Positions 50,446 to 58,816 of a DNA stretch of 64,000 bases are shown piece by piece. Source of the stretch: Paraburkholderia tropica. GTDB lineage: Bacteria > Pseudomonadota > Gammaproteobacteria > Burkholderiales > Burkholderiaceae. The stretch is from contig NZ_FNZM01000005.1 in NCBI RefSeq assembly GCF_900109265.1, positions 124,001-188,000 on the forward strand, written 5' to 3'. Made by a program: the position numbers and the translations under genes. Within the stretch, counting starts at the first letter, position 1, and every line of letters starts with the position of its first letter. Under the pieces are notes generated by a model. The model saw only the letters and a list, made by a program, of their open reading frames with translations, did no database searches and was not told the origin of the DNA.

Positions 50446-50595
50446 ATGGAAAAGTGGCTGGTGGTGGCAGGTGTCTGGAGCATGTGCGCGCTGTGCGCCG
50501 TGCTGTTCATCCGTGGCGCGACGGCGCCGGAAACGCGCAAGCTGCGCGTCGTGCGCGCCAGTCAGGGCGACGCGGCGGGCGGAACGCAGCGATAA
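50446..50595 (+). CDS. Small single-helix membrane protein, 49 residues
   Basis: A short frame with one hydrophobic helix (about 4-25, WLVVAGVWSMCALCAVLFI) followed by a basic tail (TRKLRVVRAS). GAGGACC before the ATG at 50446 is a plausible ribosome site. The layout (N-terminal helix, positive cytoplasmic side) looks protein-like, and the codons are GC-rich as in neighbouring genes. The frame is open upstream to 50314, but that part has no coding character. Function unknown. Confidence 0.6.
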   Translation: MEKWLVVAGVWSMCALCAVLFIRGATAPETRKLRVVRASQGDAAGGTQR

Positions 50596-50644
50596 GACTT
50601 CGCGGCGTCGTATCGACATCGCGATCGGGCGGCGGGGGTTGCCC

Positions 50645-53002
50645 TCAAATATCGAGCGGATCGACTTCGAGATTCCAGCGCAGCACGCCGCGTAGCGCGC
50701 GCAGCGCGGGTTGCCACGCGTGCAGCGTGGCCTGCAGGGCCGCGCGCGACTGGCTCTCGATGAGCAACTGCGCGCGGTGCACGTTCATGACCTTCACGAT
50801 CGTCAGCGGCACGGCGTCGTAGGCCATCACGCGCGAGGCGGCCGGAATGGCCGTGAGCGCCGCGGCCGCTTCGGCGAGAAACGCCAGCGCCGCTTCGAGC
50901 GTGCGCCCCTCGGCGCGCAGCAAGGCCTGATAGACGAACGGCGGAAGATGCGCGTCGCGACGCTCCTTGACCTGCGAATTCGCGAAACCCACGTAATCGT
51001 GGCGCGCGAGCGCGTGATAAATCGCGTGGCGCGGATAACGCGTCTGCACCAGCACCTCGCCGGGCAGCCCGGCGCGGCCGGCGCGGCCGCTCACCTGCAT
51101 CAGTTGCGCGAACAGGCGCTCGCTCGCGCGAAAATCGTGCGAGAACAGCGCGTTGTCGGCGTTCAGCACGCCCACCAGCGAGACGCGCTGGAAGTCGTGG
51201 CCCTTCGCGACCATCTGCGTGCCCACGAGGATGTCGACTTCGCCCGCGTGCACATCGGAGAAAAGCGCCTGCGCGCTGCCTTTGCGACGCGTGCTGTCGG
51301 CGTCGATGCGCAGCACGCGCGCGCCCGGCACCGCGCTCGCGAGCGCTTCCTCGATCCGCTGCGTGCCGCGTCCCATCGGCGCGATATCGACGTTGCCGCA
51401 CTCCGGACACGAATGCGGAATGCGCGATTCCCAGCCGCAGTGGTGGCAGCGCAGCGCGCGTTCGGGCTTGTGCAGCACGACGTAGGCGCTGCAGCGCGGA
51501 CAGCCGGCAACCCAGCCGCAGGCGTCGCAGGCGAGCGTCGGCGCATAGCCGCGCCGGTTCAGAAAAATCAGGCTCTGCTCGCCGCGCTCCAGGCGCGCCT
51601 TCATGGCCGCGATCAGCGGGCCGGACAAGCCCTCGAACGACGCGCGCCCGCGCCGCCGCTCCTCTTCCAGATCGATCAGCTTGACCGTCGGCAGCACGGC
51701 GTCGGCCATCGCGCGGCGTGACAGCGTGAGGCGCGTATAGCGGCCCTGATCGGCCTGCCACCAGCTTTCCAGCGACGGCGTGGCCGAACCCAGCACGACC
51801 GGAATCGCGAGCTGTTTGGCGCGCCACACGGCCAGATCGCGCGCCGAGTAGCGCAGCCCTTCCTGCTGCTTGTAAGCGGGATCGTGCTCCTCGTCGACGA
51901 CGATCATCGCCAGATGCGGCAGCGACGCCATCACGGCCAGCCGCGTGCCCAGCACGATGCGCGCGCGGCCCGTGTGCGCGGCGAGCCAGTGGCGCGCGCG
52001 TTCGCCCTCGGCGAGACCGCTGTGCATCGTGACAATGGCGCCGTCGGGCAGCACGCCCGCGAAGCGCGTGCGGAACGCCGCCTCGAACTGCGGCGTGAGA
52101 TTGATTTCGGGGACGAGCACCAGCGCCTGCGTCTCGGGCTCGCGTTCGAGCCGCGCGGCCAGCGCGCGCAGATAGACCTCGGTCTTGCCGCTGCCCGTCA
52201 CGCCATGCAGCAGGAACGGCGCGAAGCCGCTCGATTCGACAATCGCCTCGACGGCCGTTTGCTGCTCGTCGCTCAGGCGGTGCAGCGCGACCGGTTCTTT
52301 CGCTCCGTTCGCGCCGTTAGCCCCGTTTGTTGCGCGGGCATCGACGCTTCCATTCGTGCCGACGGACAAATCGGCACTGTCGGCGTCGTCGGTATTTTTT
52401 ACGGTCGGGATTTGCCCGGATGCGCGCGGCGCGGCGCCGAACTCGACGCATTCGTACTCGACCCAACCCGCATCGCGCCACGATTCGAGCGTCGCGGCGG
52501 CCTTCGGATGCAGCGCGCGCGCGTCGGCGAGATCGAGCTCACCGGCGGCCACGAGCGCCTCAGCCAGACGGCGCAGCGCCGCCGCGCGGGCGGGCAGGGC
52601 TTCGGGCAGCGCTTCGCGGCCCGCGGGCAGCAAGCGGTAACGCTCCTCGGGCGCCAGCAGGCGCGGCCAGCGCGGCGGATCGCGCAACGCTTGCGGCAAC
52701 GCCGGCAATGCGACTTCGCCCAGTCCACGCTGGTAGTAATCGGCGGCGAATTCCACCAGCGCGAGCCATTTTTCCGACAGCGGCGGGCACGACGCGCAGA
52801 CCTCGATGACGTCGCGCAGCTTGTTCGCGGGCACCTCGCTGTGAGCACTCACTTCCACGATGAGGCCCACGGACTCGCGTCGTCCGAATGGCACGCGCAC
52901 CAGCATGCCCGGACGCGGCTCGGGCCAGCCGTCCGGGTAGCGGTAGTCGTAGAGCGCGTCCAGCGGGTGATCGAGCGCGACACGCGCGAAACGCGTGCTC
53001 AT
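50645..53002 (-). CDS. priA: Primosomal replication protein N' (helicase PriA)
   Basis: Restarts collapsed replication forks. From the ATG at 53002 it has 785 residues: N-terminal 3'-DNA-end-binding domain (VALDHPLDALYDYRYPDGWP), SF2 helicase with GVTGSGKTEVYLR (about 266-278) and DEEHDPAYKQ, and the eight-cysteine zinc site (CDACGWVAGCPRCSA, then CHHCGWESRIPHSCPECGN). It is longer than E. coli PriA (732) partly because of an insert of about 45 residues before the helicase with Asn-Gly-Ala repeats (NGANGANGA). An ATG three codons earlier is an alternative start. Confidence 0.95.
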   Translation of the reverse strand: MSTRFARVALDHPLDALYDYRYPDGWPEPRPGMLVRVPFGRRESVGLIVEVSAHSEVPANKLRDVIEVCASCPPLSEKWLALVEFAADYYQRGLGEVALPALPQALRDPPRWPRLLAPEERYRLLPAGREALPEALPARAAALRRLAEALVAAGELDLADARALHPKAAATLESWRDAGWVEYECVEFGAAPRASGQIPTVKNTDDADSADLSVGTNGSVDARATNGANGANGAKEPVALHRLSDEQQTAVEAIVESSGFAPFLLHGVTGSGKTEVYLRALAARLEREPETQALVLVPEINLTPQFEAAFRTRFAGVLPDGAIVTMHSGLAEGERARHWLAAHTGRARIVLGTRLAVMASLPHLAMIVVDEEHDPAYKQQEGLRYSARDLAVWRAKQLAIPVVLGSATPSLESWWQADQGRYTRLTLSRRAMADAVLPTVKLIDLEEERRRGRASFEGLSGPLIAAMKARLERGEQSLIFLNRRGYAPTLACDACGWVAGCPRCSAYVVLHKPERALRCHHCGWESRIPHSCPECGNVDIAPMGRGTQRIEEALASAVPGARVLRIDADSTRRKGSAQALFSDVHAGEVDILVGTQMVAKGHDFQRVSLVGVLNADNALFSHDFRASERLFAQLMQVSGRAGRAGLPGEVLVQTRYPRHAIYHALARHDYVGFANSQVKERRDAHLPPFVYQALLRAEGRTLEAALAFLAEAAAALTAIPAASRVMAYDAVPLTIVKVMNVHRAQLLIESQSRAALQATLHAWQPALRALRGVLRWNLEVDPLDI

Positions 53003-53131
53003 GCAGCGCACCCGCTCGCGGCGGCAGCGCTACGTGTGCTGGCGCACCGACGCCCGAACTTAAAGTAAAACTTCACTTTGCGCGCTAAGTTTTGGATTCC
53101 GCAGAACAATCGCGCTCCCCGCCGTCTCGCC

Positions 53132-53140
53132 TGTGGATAA
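53132..53140 (-). promoter_or_regulatory. DnaA box (TTATCCACA)
   Basis: Exact match to the strongest DnaA-binding 9-mer, TTATCCACA, on the minus strand, 130 bp upstream of priA. Confidence 0.6.
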
Positions 53141-53321
53141 CTTTGTTGAGAACTCGATGTCGACGCGCCGCGCCAGCCATTTTGGCGTGCCTATGTGGGA
53201 AACCGCACAAAACGCCATGGAGCGGCGAAAGCCTTATCTGTCAAGGGTCTGATTGATTCTTTCGAGACCGTTCTCGCTCGCTGCGGCAATTTTTCCCTCT
53301 TGCGCGCCGCAACGAGACAAG

Positions 53322-53330
53322 TGTGCATAA
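53322..53330 (-). promoter_or_regulatory. DnaA box (TTATGCACA)
   Basis: Matches the TTATNCACA consensus and has the same orientation as the box 190 bp away. Confidence 0.5.
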
Positions 53331-53440
53331 GTCAACGCTTGACAGACCCCGAAGGGCGTCTGGCTGGCCTCTTTAGCCCGGTCTTACCCTGATGCCCGGA
53401 GCCCAGGCCCCGCCCTGCGCGCTGCGTTGCAACAAAAACG

Positions 53441-54532
53441 TCACGCGGACGCGGCGTGCAGCGCGCGGCTATGACGATGCACTTCGTCGACGAGTTCGGC
53501 GACACTTTCAGGCGGCGTGAACTGCGAAATGCCGTGGCCGAGATTGAAGACGTGACCCGGATGCGCGCCGAAACTGTCGAGCACCGCGCGCGCCTGTTCG
53601 CGGATCGCCGCCGGCGACGCGAACAGCACGGTCGGGTCCAGATTGCCTTGCAGCGCCACGCGATCGCCCACGCGCTCGCGCGCGCGGCCGAGGTTCACGG
53701 TCCAGTCGAGACCGACCGCGTCGACGCCCGTATTGGCGATCTCGTCGAGCCACAGCCCGCCGCCCTTTGTGAAGGTGATCACCGGCACGCGTTCGCCGTC
53801 GTGCTCGCGCTTGAGCTGGTCGACCACGCGCTGGATATAGGCCAGCGAGAAACGCTGATAAATGCCGTCGGCGAGCGCGCCGCCCCAGGTGTCGAAGATC
53901 ATCACGGCCTGCGCGCCCGCTTCGATCTGCGCGTTCAGATACGCGGCCACGGCCTGCGCGTTGATCTCGAGAATGCGCTCCATGAGGTCCGGGCGCGCGT
54001 ACAGCATCGACTTCACGGTGCGGAAATCGTCCGAGCCGCCGCCTTCGACCATATAGCACGCGAGCGTCCACGGGCTGCCCGAGAAGCCGATCAGCGGCAC
54101 GCGCTGACGACCCTCGCCGTCGGTGAGCGCGCGGCGGATCTCGCGCACGGCGTCGGTCACGTAACCGAGCGTCGCGCCGATATCGGGCACGGCGAGCTTC
54201 GCCACGTCTTCCTCGGTGCGCACCGGATGCGCGAATTTCGGACCCTCGCCCGCCTGGAACGACAGGCCAAGACCCATCGCGTCCGGAATCGTGAGGATGT
54301 CCGAAAAGAGGATCGCGGCGTCGAGCGGATAGCGCTCGAGCGGCTGCAGCGTGACTTCGGTCGCGTAATCGGGATTCTTCGCCAGGCCGAGGAAACTGCC
54401 CGCGCGGCTGCGCGTCGCGTTGTATTCCGGCAGATAACGGCCCGCCTGGCGCATCAGCCAGATCGGCGTGTACTCGGTCGGCTGACGCAGCAATGCGCGC
54501 AGGAAGGTGTCGTTCAGAAGGGTGTGGGCCAC
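53441..54532 (-). CDS. hemE: Uroporphyrinogen decarboxylase
   Basis: Converts uroporphyrinogen III to coproporphyrinogen III in heme synthesis. It has 363 residues. [20 protein letters not shown] holds the conserved active-site Arg residues, [20 protein letters not shown] the conserved catalytic Asp, and [15 protein letters not shown] the C-terminal signature. All match the family closely. It lies upstream of priA on the same strand, but 438 bp apart, so separate transcription is likely. Confidence 0.97.
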   Translation of the reverse strand: MAHTLLNDTFLRALLRQPTEYTPIWLMRQAGRYLPEYNATRSRAGSFLGLAKNPDYATEVTLQPLERYPLDAAILFSDILTIPDAMGLGLSFQAGEGPKFAHPVRTEEDVAKLAVPDIGATLGYVTDAVREIRRALTDGEGRQRVPLIGFSGSPWTLACYMVEGGGSDDFRTVKSMLYARPDLMERILEINAQAVAAYLNAQIEAGAQAVMIFDTWGGALADGIYQRFSLAYIQRVVDQLKREHDGERVPVITFTKGGGLWLDEIANTGVDAVGLDWTVNLGRARERVGDRVALQGNLDPTVLFASPAAIREQARAVLDSFGAHPGHVFNLGHGISQFTPPESVAELVDEVHRHSRALHAASA

Positions 54533-54841
54533 GTGCGGAGGCGCTTGCGCGCGAGATTCGGAAGCAGACCGCTATTTTACCGGACCGACGCGTACGGCAT
54601 GGCGCCGATGGTCGGCATAAGTGCGACGCGAGGACTCAGGGGCGGCATCAGGGGCGGCATCGGCACCATGTTCAGCGCGACGCGGCATGCGTGCATCGGG
54701 CCGCCGCTCGCGGTTTGCCGCGCGCGATGCGGCGCGCTACCAGGTCTGTCCATGCTTAACGCGTGATGGCGAGCGGGCTATGATCGACCGGCTTTCCGGA
54801 TCATGACATCGCATCCATCAAAGGACGAGGAGACACGCAGC
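54533..54841. other. Divergent region between hemE and the PheC-like gene
   Basis: 309 bp with promoters for both genes expected. A 12-bp direct repeat (AGGGGCGGCATC twice) lies at about 54640-54662. Nothing else supported. Confidence 0.45.
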
Positions 54842-55675
54842 ATGAAGAACAACAAGGCGCTCGCCGCCGCCGGCGCACTCGTCGCCGCCTTGCTCGCCGC
54901 GCTCGCGGGCACGCCCTGCGCATTCGCACAATCGAACGCGAATCCGAATGTGAATCCGAACACGGCCGCCGCGCCCTCGCGTCTCGACGAGGTGCTCGCG
55001 CGCGGCACGCTGCGCGCCTGCACGACCGGCGACTACAAGCCCTATTCGTTCTACAAACCGGACGGCACCTTCGAAGGCATCGACATCGACATGACCGAGT
55101 CGCTCGCGAAGTCGCTCGGCGTGAAAGCGGAGTTCGTGAAGACCACGTGGTCCAATCTGATGACCGACTTCCTCGCGAAGTGCGACGTGGCCGTGGGCGG
55201 TGTCTCGACCACGCTCGAACGTCAGAAGCGCGCGTTCTTCACCGAGGCCTATCAGGTCGACGGCAAGACGCCCATCGTGCGTTGCGACGATGTGAACAAG
55301 TATCAGACCGTCGCGCAGATCGATCAGCCATCCACGCGTGTGATCGTGAATCCGGGCGGCACGAACGAGCGCTTCGCGAAGCAGTTCTTCCCGCACGCGA
55401 ACCTCACCGTCTATCCCGACAACGTGACGATCTTCAAGCAGATCCTCGCGGGCAAGGCCGACGTGATGGTCACCGATGCTTCCGAAACGCTCCTGCAACA
55501 GAAGCTCAATCCGGGCCTGTGCTCGGTGCATCCGGACAAGCCGTTTCAATACGGCGAGAAAGCGTGGATGGTCCCGCGCGGCGACGTGGTGTTTCAACAG
55601 TACGTCGATCAATGGCTGCATCTTGCGCGTGCAAGCGGCGAGTATCAGTCGATCTCGGACAAGTGGCTGAAGTGA
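54842..55675 (+). CDS. Periplasmic solute-binding-fold protein, PheC (cyclohexadienyl dehydratase)-like
   Basis: A 277-residue periplasmic protein with a signal peptide (cleavage near AFAQ at about 30) and an Asn/Pro-rich spacer at 32-40. It has the amino-acid-binding-protein fold but resembles PheC of Pseudomonas in long stretches: TTGDYKPYSF, RVIVNPGGTNERFAKQFF, YPDNVTIFKQILAGKADVMV and FQQYVDQWLHLA. PheC turns prephenate or arogenate into phenylpyruvate or phenylalanine, using a Glu that aligns with E215 here (VTDASETLLQQ). No ABC permease is adjacent, in keeping with an enzyme. A plain amino-acid-binding protein is the alternative. The ATG at 54842 begins the signal peptide; a start 13 codons earlier lacks one. 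Confidence 0.75.
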   Translation: MKNNKALAAAGALVAALLAALAGTPCAFAQSNANPNVNPNTAAAPSRLDEVLARGTLRACTTGDYKPYSFYKPDGTFEGIDIDMTESLAKSLGVKAEFVKTTWSNLMTDFLAKCDVAVGGVSTTLERQKRAFFTEAYQVDGKTPIVRCDDVNKYQTVAQIDQPSTRVIVNPGGTNERFAKQFFPHANLTVYPDNVTIFKQILAGKADVMVTDASETLLQQKLNPGLCSVHPDKPFQYGEKAWMVPRGDVVFQQYVDQWLHLARASGEYQSISDKWLK

Positions 55676-56140
55676 AACGCAAGTGATGCGCAGGTCACAC
55701 GCAGATCGCGTCGCGCGCGCACGATGGATCGATGCAGCTTGCGTGATTTGCTGCATCCGCATCATTCGATGCCGCGCGCTCCGCGCGAACATTCGTTAAA
55801 CGATATGACGAGTTGCAACGACACGTTGCATTTCAACATGTTCCGTCCGTGAACCGCGCATACACGGCCCTGTGCGGATGCTGCATGCATTCACGTGGCC
55901 GCGCGCGGCATTCATGTGACGAAAACGGCGTATCGCCCGCATGGCGGGACTTTCTTCATGCGATAAGAATTTTGCTTCACGCTAACGTTTGCGCGCGCGC
56001 TGACAGCACAGGAAAATGCCGGTAAAAATGACGGTCGAAAACCGCTCCGGATGGCAAAAAATCCCTCGGAGCCTTATCTGGCGGGCGTTACAACCTGAAA
56101 CACTTTGTTACCGCCAAGGTTCATTAATTCGCCCACAATG

Positions 56141-56317
56141 CCTTCAACGGTTTCAACACGGATGTGGCTTGGTGCCAGTGTGAGCGGACACGATACACCA
56201 GCCGGTCGGCTTTATGCCGAAGCCCTCCTTAGGGGCATCCTTGCTGGAGCCGTGACCGGCGTCTCGTACGTTTCATCAGCCGGCTCCTCCTTTGGTCTCC
56301 TCGCGCTAACCCCGTAG
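56141..56317 (+). CDS. Doubtful 58-residue ORF of unusual base composition
   Basis: ATG at 56141 to TAG at 56315-56317. The product has a hydrophobic, Gly/Ala/Ser-rich second half (ILAGAVTGVSYVSSAG). Only about half its codons end in G or C, while neighbouring genes are near 85-90 percent, and no ribosome site is visible. It is followed directly by a strong terminator. It may be a real small acquired gene, or the region may be a non-coding RNA whose transcript happens to have an open frame. I do not recognise it. Confidence 0.3.
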   Translation, partial: PSTVSTRMWLGASVSGHDTPAGRLYAEALLRGILAGAVTGVSYVSSAGSSFGLLALTP

Positions 56318-56329
56318 CGTGTGGTTTTT

Positions 56330-56355
56330 AGCGGGCTCCAGGCCCGCTTTTTTTT
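56330..56355 (+). terminator. Rho-independent terminator ending an unassigned transcript
   Basis: AGCGGGC pairs with GCCCGCT around a 5-nt loop, followed by eight T. There is no known gene directly upstream except the doubtful ORF, so something in 56080-56330 is probably transcribed. Confidence 0.85.
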
Positions 56356-56360
56356 CGTCC

Positions 56361-56418
56361 GCGTTTTTCCTTCCTCGCGTTTTTCCTTCCTCGCGTTTTT
56401 CCTTCCTCGCGTTTTTCT
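56361..56418. repeat. 16-bp tandem repeat, three exact copies plus a partial copy
   Basis: GCGTTTTTCCTTCCTC repeats at 56361, 56377 and 56393, with a partial copy from 56409 and a degenerate echo to about 56441. Pyrimidine-rich on the plus strand. It lies just past the terminator and could vary in copy number between strains. Confidence 0.9.
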
Positions 56419-56599
56419 TCCGGTTTTCCTCGCGCTTTTTCCTGATTTTTCGCTGAGCGTTCGACTATTTGCGTCGCCGCACGCGCATCGTCCGGATTCA
56501 ATTACTTCGGCATCCGGATGATTCAATCGCCCGCGGCCATGCGCCTGGCGCGCGACGGCGCGACTCGCCCTGTCGCGCACGCCCGCACGTCTTGCAGGT

Positions 56600-58351
56600 T
56601 CAGGCCGTCTTCTGTTCGTCGATCTTCAACTCGTCGATCATCTGCGCGCGCATCACGAACTTCTGCACCTTGCCCGTCACCGTCATCGGCAGTTCGTCGA
56701 CGAAACGGATGTACTTCGGGATCTTGTAGTGCGCTATCTGCCCCTGACAGAAGGTCTGGATCTCCTCGGCCGTCGCACCTTCGCCCGGACGCAGCACGAT
56801 CCACGCGCACACCTCCTCGCCATATTTCGCGTCCGGCACGCCGAACACCTGCACGGTCTGCACCTTCGGATGGCGGAACAGAAACTCCTCGATCTCGCGC
56901 GGGTAAATGTTTTCGCCGCCGCGTATCAGCATGTCCTTCAGGCGGCCCACGATGTTGCAGTAGCCTTCGGCGTCGAGCGTCGCGAGGTCGCCCGTATGCA
57001 TCCAGCCGTCGATGATCGACTCCGCCGTCTTCGCTTCGTCGCCCCAGTAGCCGCACATCACCGAATAGCCGCGCGTGCACAGCTCACCCGTCTCGCCCAC
57101 TGGCACGACGTTGCCGAGCGGATCGACGATCTTCACTTCGAGATGCGGCTGGATGCGGCCCACCGTGGTCGTGCGCTTGTCGAGCGGATCGGTGGTCGCG
57201 CTCTGGAACGAGACCGGACTCGTTTCCGTCATGCCGTACGCGATGGTGATCTCGGCCAGATGCATCTTCGAGACCACGCGCTTCATCGTTTCGATCGGAC
57301 ACGGCGAGCCCGCCATGATGCCCGTGCGCAATCGCGAGAGATCGAAGCTCGCGAAATCAGGATGATCGAGCTCGGCGATGAACATCGTCGGCACGCCATG
57401 CAGCGCCGTGCAGCCTTCCTCGGACACGGCTTCGAGCGTCGCGCGCGGATCGAAGGCCTCGCCCGGAAACACCATGTTCGCGCCGACCGACACGCACGCC
57501 AGCACCGCGAGCACCATGCCGAAGCAGTGATACAGCGGCACCGGGATGCAGAGCGAATCGTCCTCGCTCAAACGCATGGCCATCGCGATGAAGCGCCCGT
57601 TGTTGACGACGTTGCGATGCGTGAGCGTCGCGCCCTTCGGATTGCCGGTCGTGCCACTCGTGAACTGAATATTGATCGGATCGTCGGGCGAGAGCGTCGC
57701 GCCGAGCGCGTCGAGCCAGGCCGAACCGTCGCGCGCGAGCCGAACGCGGCCCATCTCGATCAGCTCGCTGAAATTGAGCATGCCGGGCGTCGCGGTATCG
57801 CACATGCGGATCACCGTGCGCAACGCAGGCAGGCGCGCCGCATGCAGATCGCCGGGCTGCGCGCTCGCGAGTTCGGGCGCGAGCGTTTGCAGCATCTCCA
57901 GATACTGCGAGGTCTTGAAGCGCTCCGCCGCCACGATGGCCTTGCAGCCGACCTTGTTCAGTGCGTATTCGAGCTCTGCGAGCCGGTAAGCCGGGTTGAT
58001 GTTGACCAGCACCGCGCCGATGCGCGCCGTTGCGAACTGCGTGAGCAGCCATTCGACGCGATTGGGCGACCAGATGCCCACGCGGTCGCCCTTCTCGATG
58101 CCCAGTTCCGCGAGACCGGCCGCCATCACGTCGACTTCGGCCGCGAACTCGCGCCAGTTCCAGCGTATGCCCTGCTCGCGGAACACGACGGCGGGCCGCT
58201 CCGGAAAGCGGCTGACGGTCTCGTGCAGGAATTCACCGATGGTGGCGTCGGAGAGCGGCGTGGCGGCTGTCCCGCGCACGTAGGAAAGACCGTCCTGCGG
58301 CGCGATGAGCGCTTCGCGCGCGGCCGCCGCGCCTGCTGCGTCGATTGCCAT
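56600..58351 (-). CDS. AMP-dependent acyl-CoA synthetase
   Basis: Activates a carboxylic acid to its CoA thioester via an acyl-AMP. It has 583 residues. The P-loop-like motif is [20 protein letters not shown] (about 231-250), the adenylate motif [13 protein letters not shown], and the hinge and C-terminal motifs [19 protein letters not shown] and [15 protein letters not shown]; the catalytic Lys is in [11 protein letters not shown] near the end. It resembles the medium- or short-chain FadD-like group (Pfam AMP-binding) seen in fatty-acid or branched-chain catabolism. A possible LiuR-type operator lies 165 bp upstream. Substrate not certain. Confidence 0.92.
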   Translation of the reverse strand: MAIDAAGAAAAREALIAPQDGLSYVRGTAATPLSDATIGEFLHETVSRFPERPAVVFREQGIRWNWREFAAEVDVMAAGLAELGIEKGDRVGIWSPNRVEWLLTQFATARIGAVLVNINPAYRLAELEYALNKVGCKAIVAAERFKTSQYLEMLQTLAPELASAQPGDLHAARLPALRTVIRMCDTATPGMLNFSELIEMGRVRLARDGSAWLDALGATLSPDDPINIQFTSGTTGNPKGATLTHRNVVNNGRFIAMAMRLSEDDSLCIPVPLYHCFGMVLAVLACVSVGANMVFPGEAFDPRATLEAVSEEGCTALHGVPTMFIAELDHPDFASFDLSRLRTGIMAGSPCPIETMKRVVSKMHLAEITIAYGMTETSPVSFQSATTDPLDKRTTTVGRIQPHLEVKIVDPLGNVVPVGETGELCTRGYSVMCGYWGDEAKTAESIIDGWMHTGDLATLDAEGYCNIVGRLKDMLIRGGENIYPREIEEFLFRHPKVQTVQVFGVPDAKYGEEVCAWIVLRPGEGATAEEIQTFCQGQIAHYKIPKYIRFVDELPMTVTGKVQKFVMRAQMIDELKIDEQKTA

Positions 58352-58816
58352 GGTGGCTGTCTCCTGCGGGAGCCGCGCTCCCGGTTGAAATGATTTTGAA
58401 ATCTATTCTCCACCGCGATGCGCAGCGGCGGCATCAAGTTTTACCCGCAGCGCACGCGGGCAGGACCGCTCGCGCCGCTTGGGGCGGCACGCTCGAAGGC
58501 ATGATTTCGCATTACCTTTCCGTAAACGTCAAGTAGTTTGAACCCAGGTTTGTGCGGGGCGCGGAAGGCGGCCCGACGCCGTCTCGCCCGCAGCAGGTCG
58601 CGGCGGCGGCTTTATTCGCGCGCAAGCTTTGGCGCTTTTCCCGCGCCGCATCGCGACATCGCGTCGCGCACTCTCAAGCGTCTGATGGACTTCGGCACCG
58701 ATTCGTAATGCAATCGCCGCTGCCTTACAGCCGTCTAACGAAGTTTTGACTTCCGCCTATTGATTCGTAGTTCTTATCAACTTGTCGCGTAGGAAATCTC
58801 CCAACCTGGAGTCCTG
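58352..58816. other. Divergent region between the acyl-CoA synthetase and the tandem-domain protein genes
   Basis: 465 bp without a gene. It contains a near-palindrome at 58516-58533 (listed separately). The plus-strand side ends with CTGGAGTCC before the ATG at 58817, a usable ribosome site. Confidence 0.55.
58516..58533 (-). promoter_or_regulatory. Possible MerR-type (LiuR-like) operator upstream of the acyl-CoA synthetase gene
   Basis: On the minus strand CTTGACGTTTACGGAAAG is an 18-bp near-palindrome, one base from the LiuR pattern as I recall it (CTTKACGTwwACGTMAAG). LiuR regulates branched-chain and fatty-acid degradation genes in many proteobacteria. The left half is also a TTGACG -35 candidate. 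Confidence 0.4.

Larger units (their letters stand above)
53003..53440. other. Intergenic region between priA and hemE with two DnaA boxes
   Basis: 438 bp without a supported gene. It contains two perfect DnaA-box matches, listed separately, and a 9-bp inverted repeat TCTGTCAAG (53237-53245) with CTTGACAGA (53338-53346). The end near priA is A+T-rich and holds its promoter. Confidence 0.6.
55676..56599. other. Long gap with a possible small transcript, a terminator and a tandem repeat
   Basis: 924 bp between the PheC-like gene and the convergent acyl-CoA synthetase gene. It holds a short ORF of anomalous base use (56141-56317), a good terminator (56330-56355) and a 16-bp tandem repeat (56361-56418). 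TTACAACCTGAAACACTTTG-like sequence at about 56089-56110 may be part of a promoter. The stretch 55676-56080 shows nothing I can name. Confidence 0.6.

Noticed and set aside
53195..53392. A 65-codon plus-strand ORF between priA and hemE
   Set aside because: No ribosome site, no coding-like composition, and it runs over a DnaA box and an inverted repeat.
56212..56580. A Lys/Arg-rich minus-strand ORF of 122 codons
   Set aside because: Its Lys/Arg run is simply the 16-bp tandem repeat and the terminator read in reverse.
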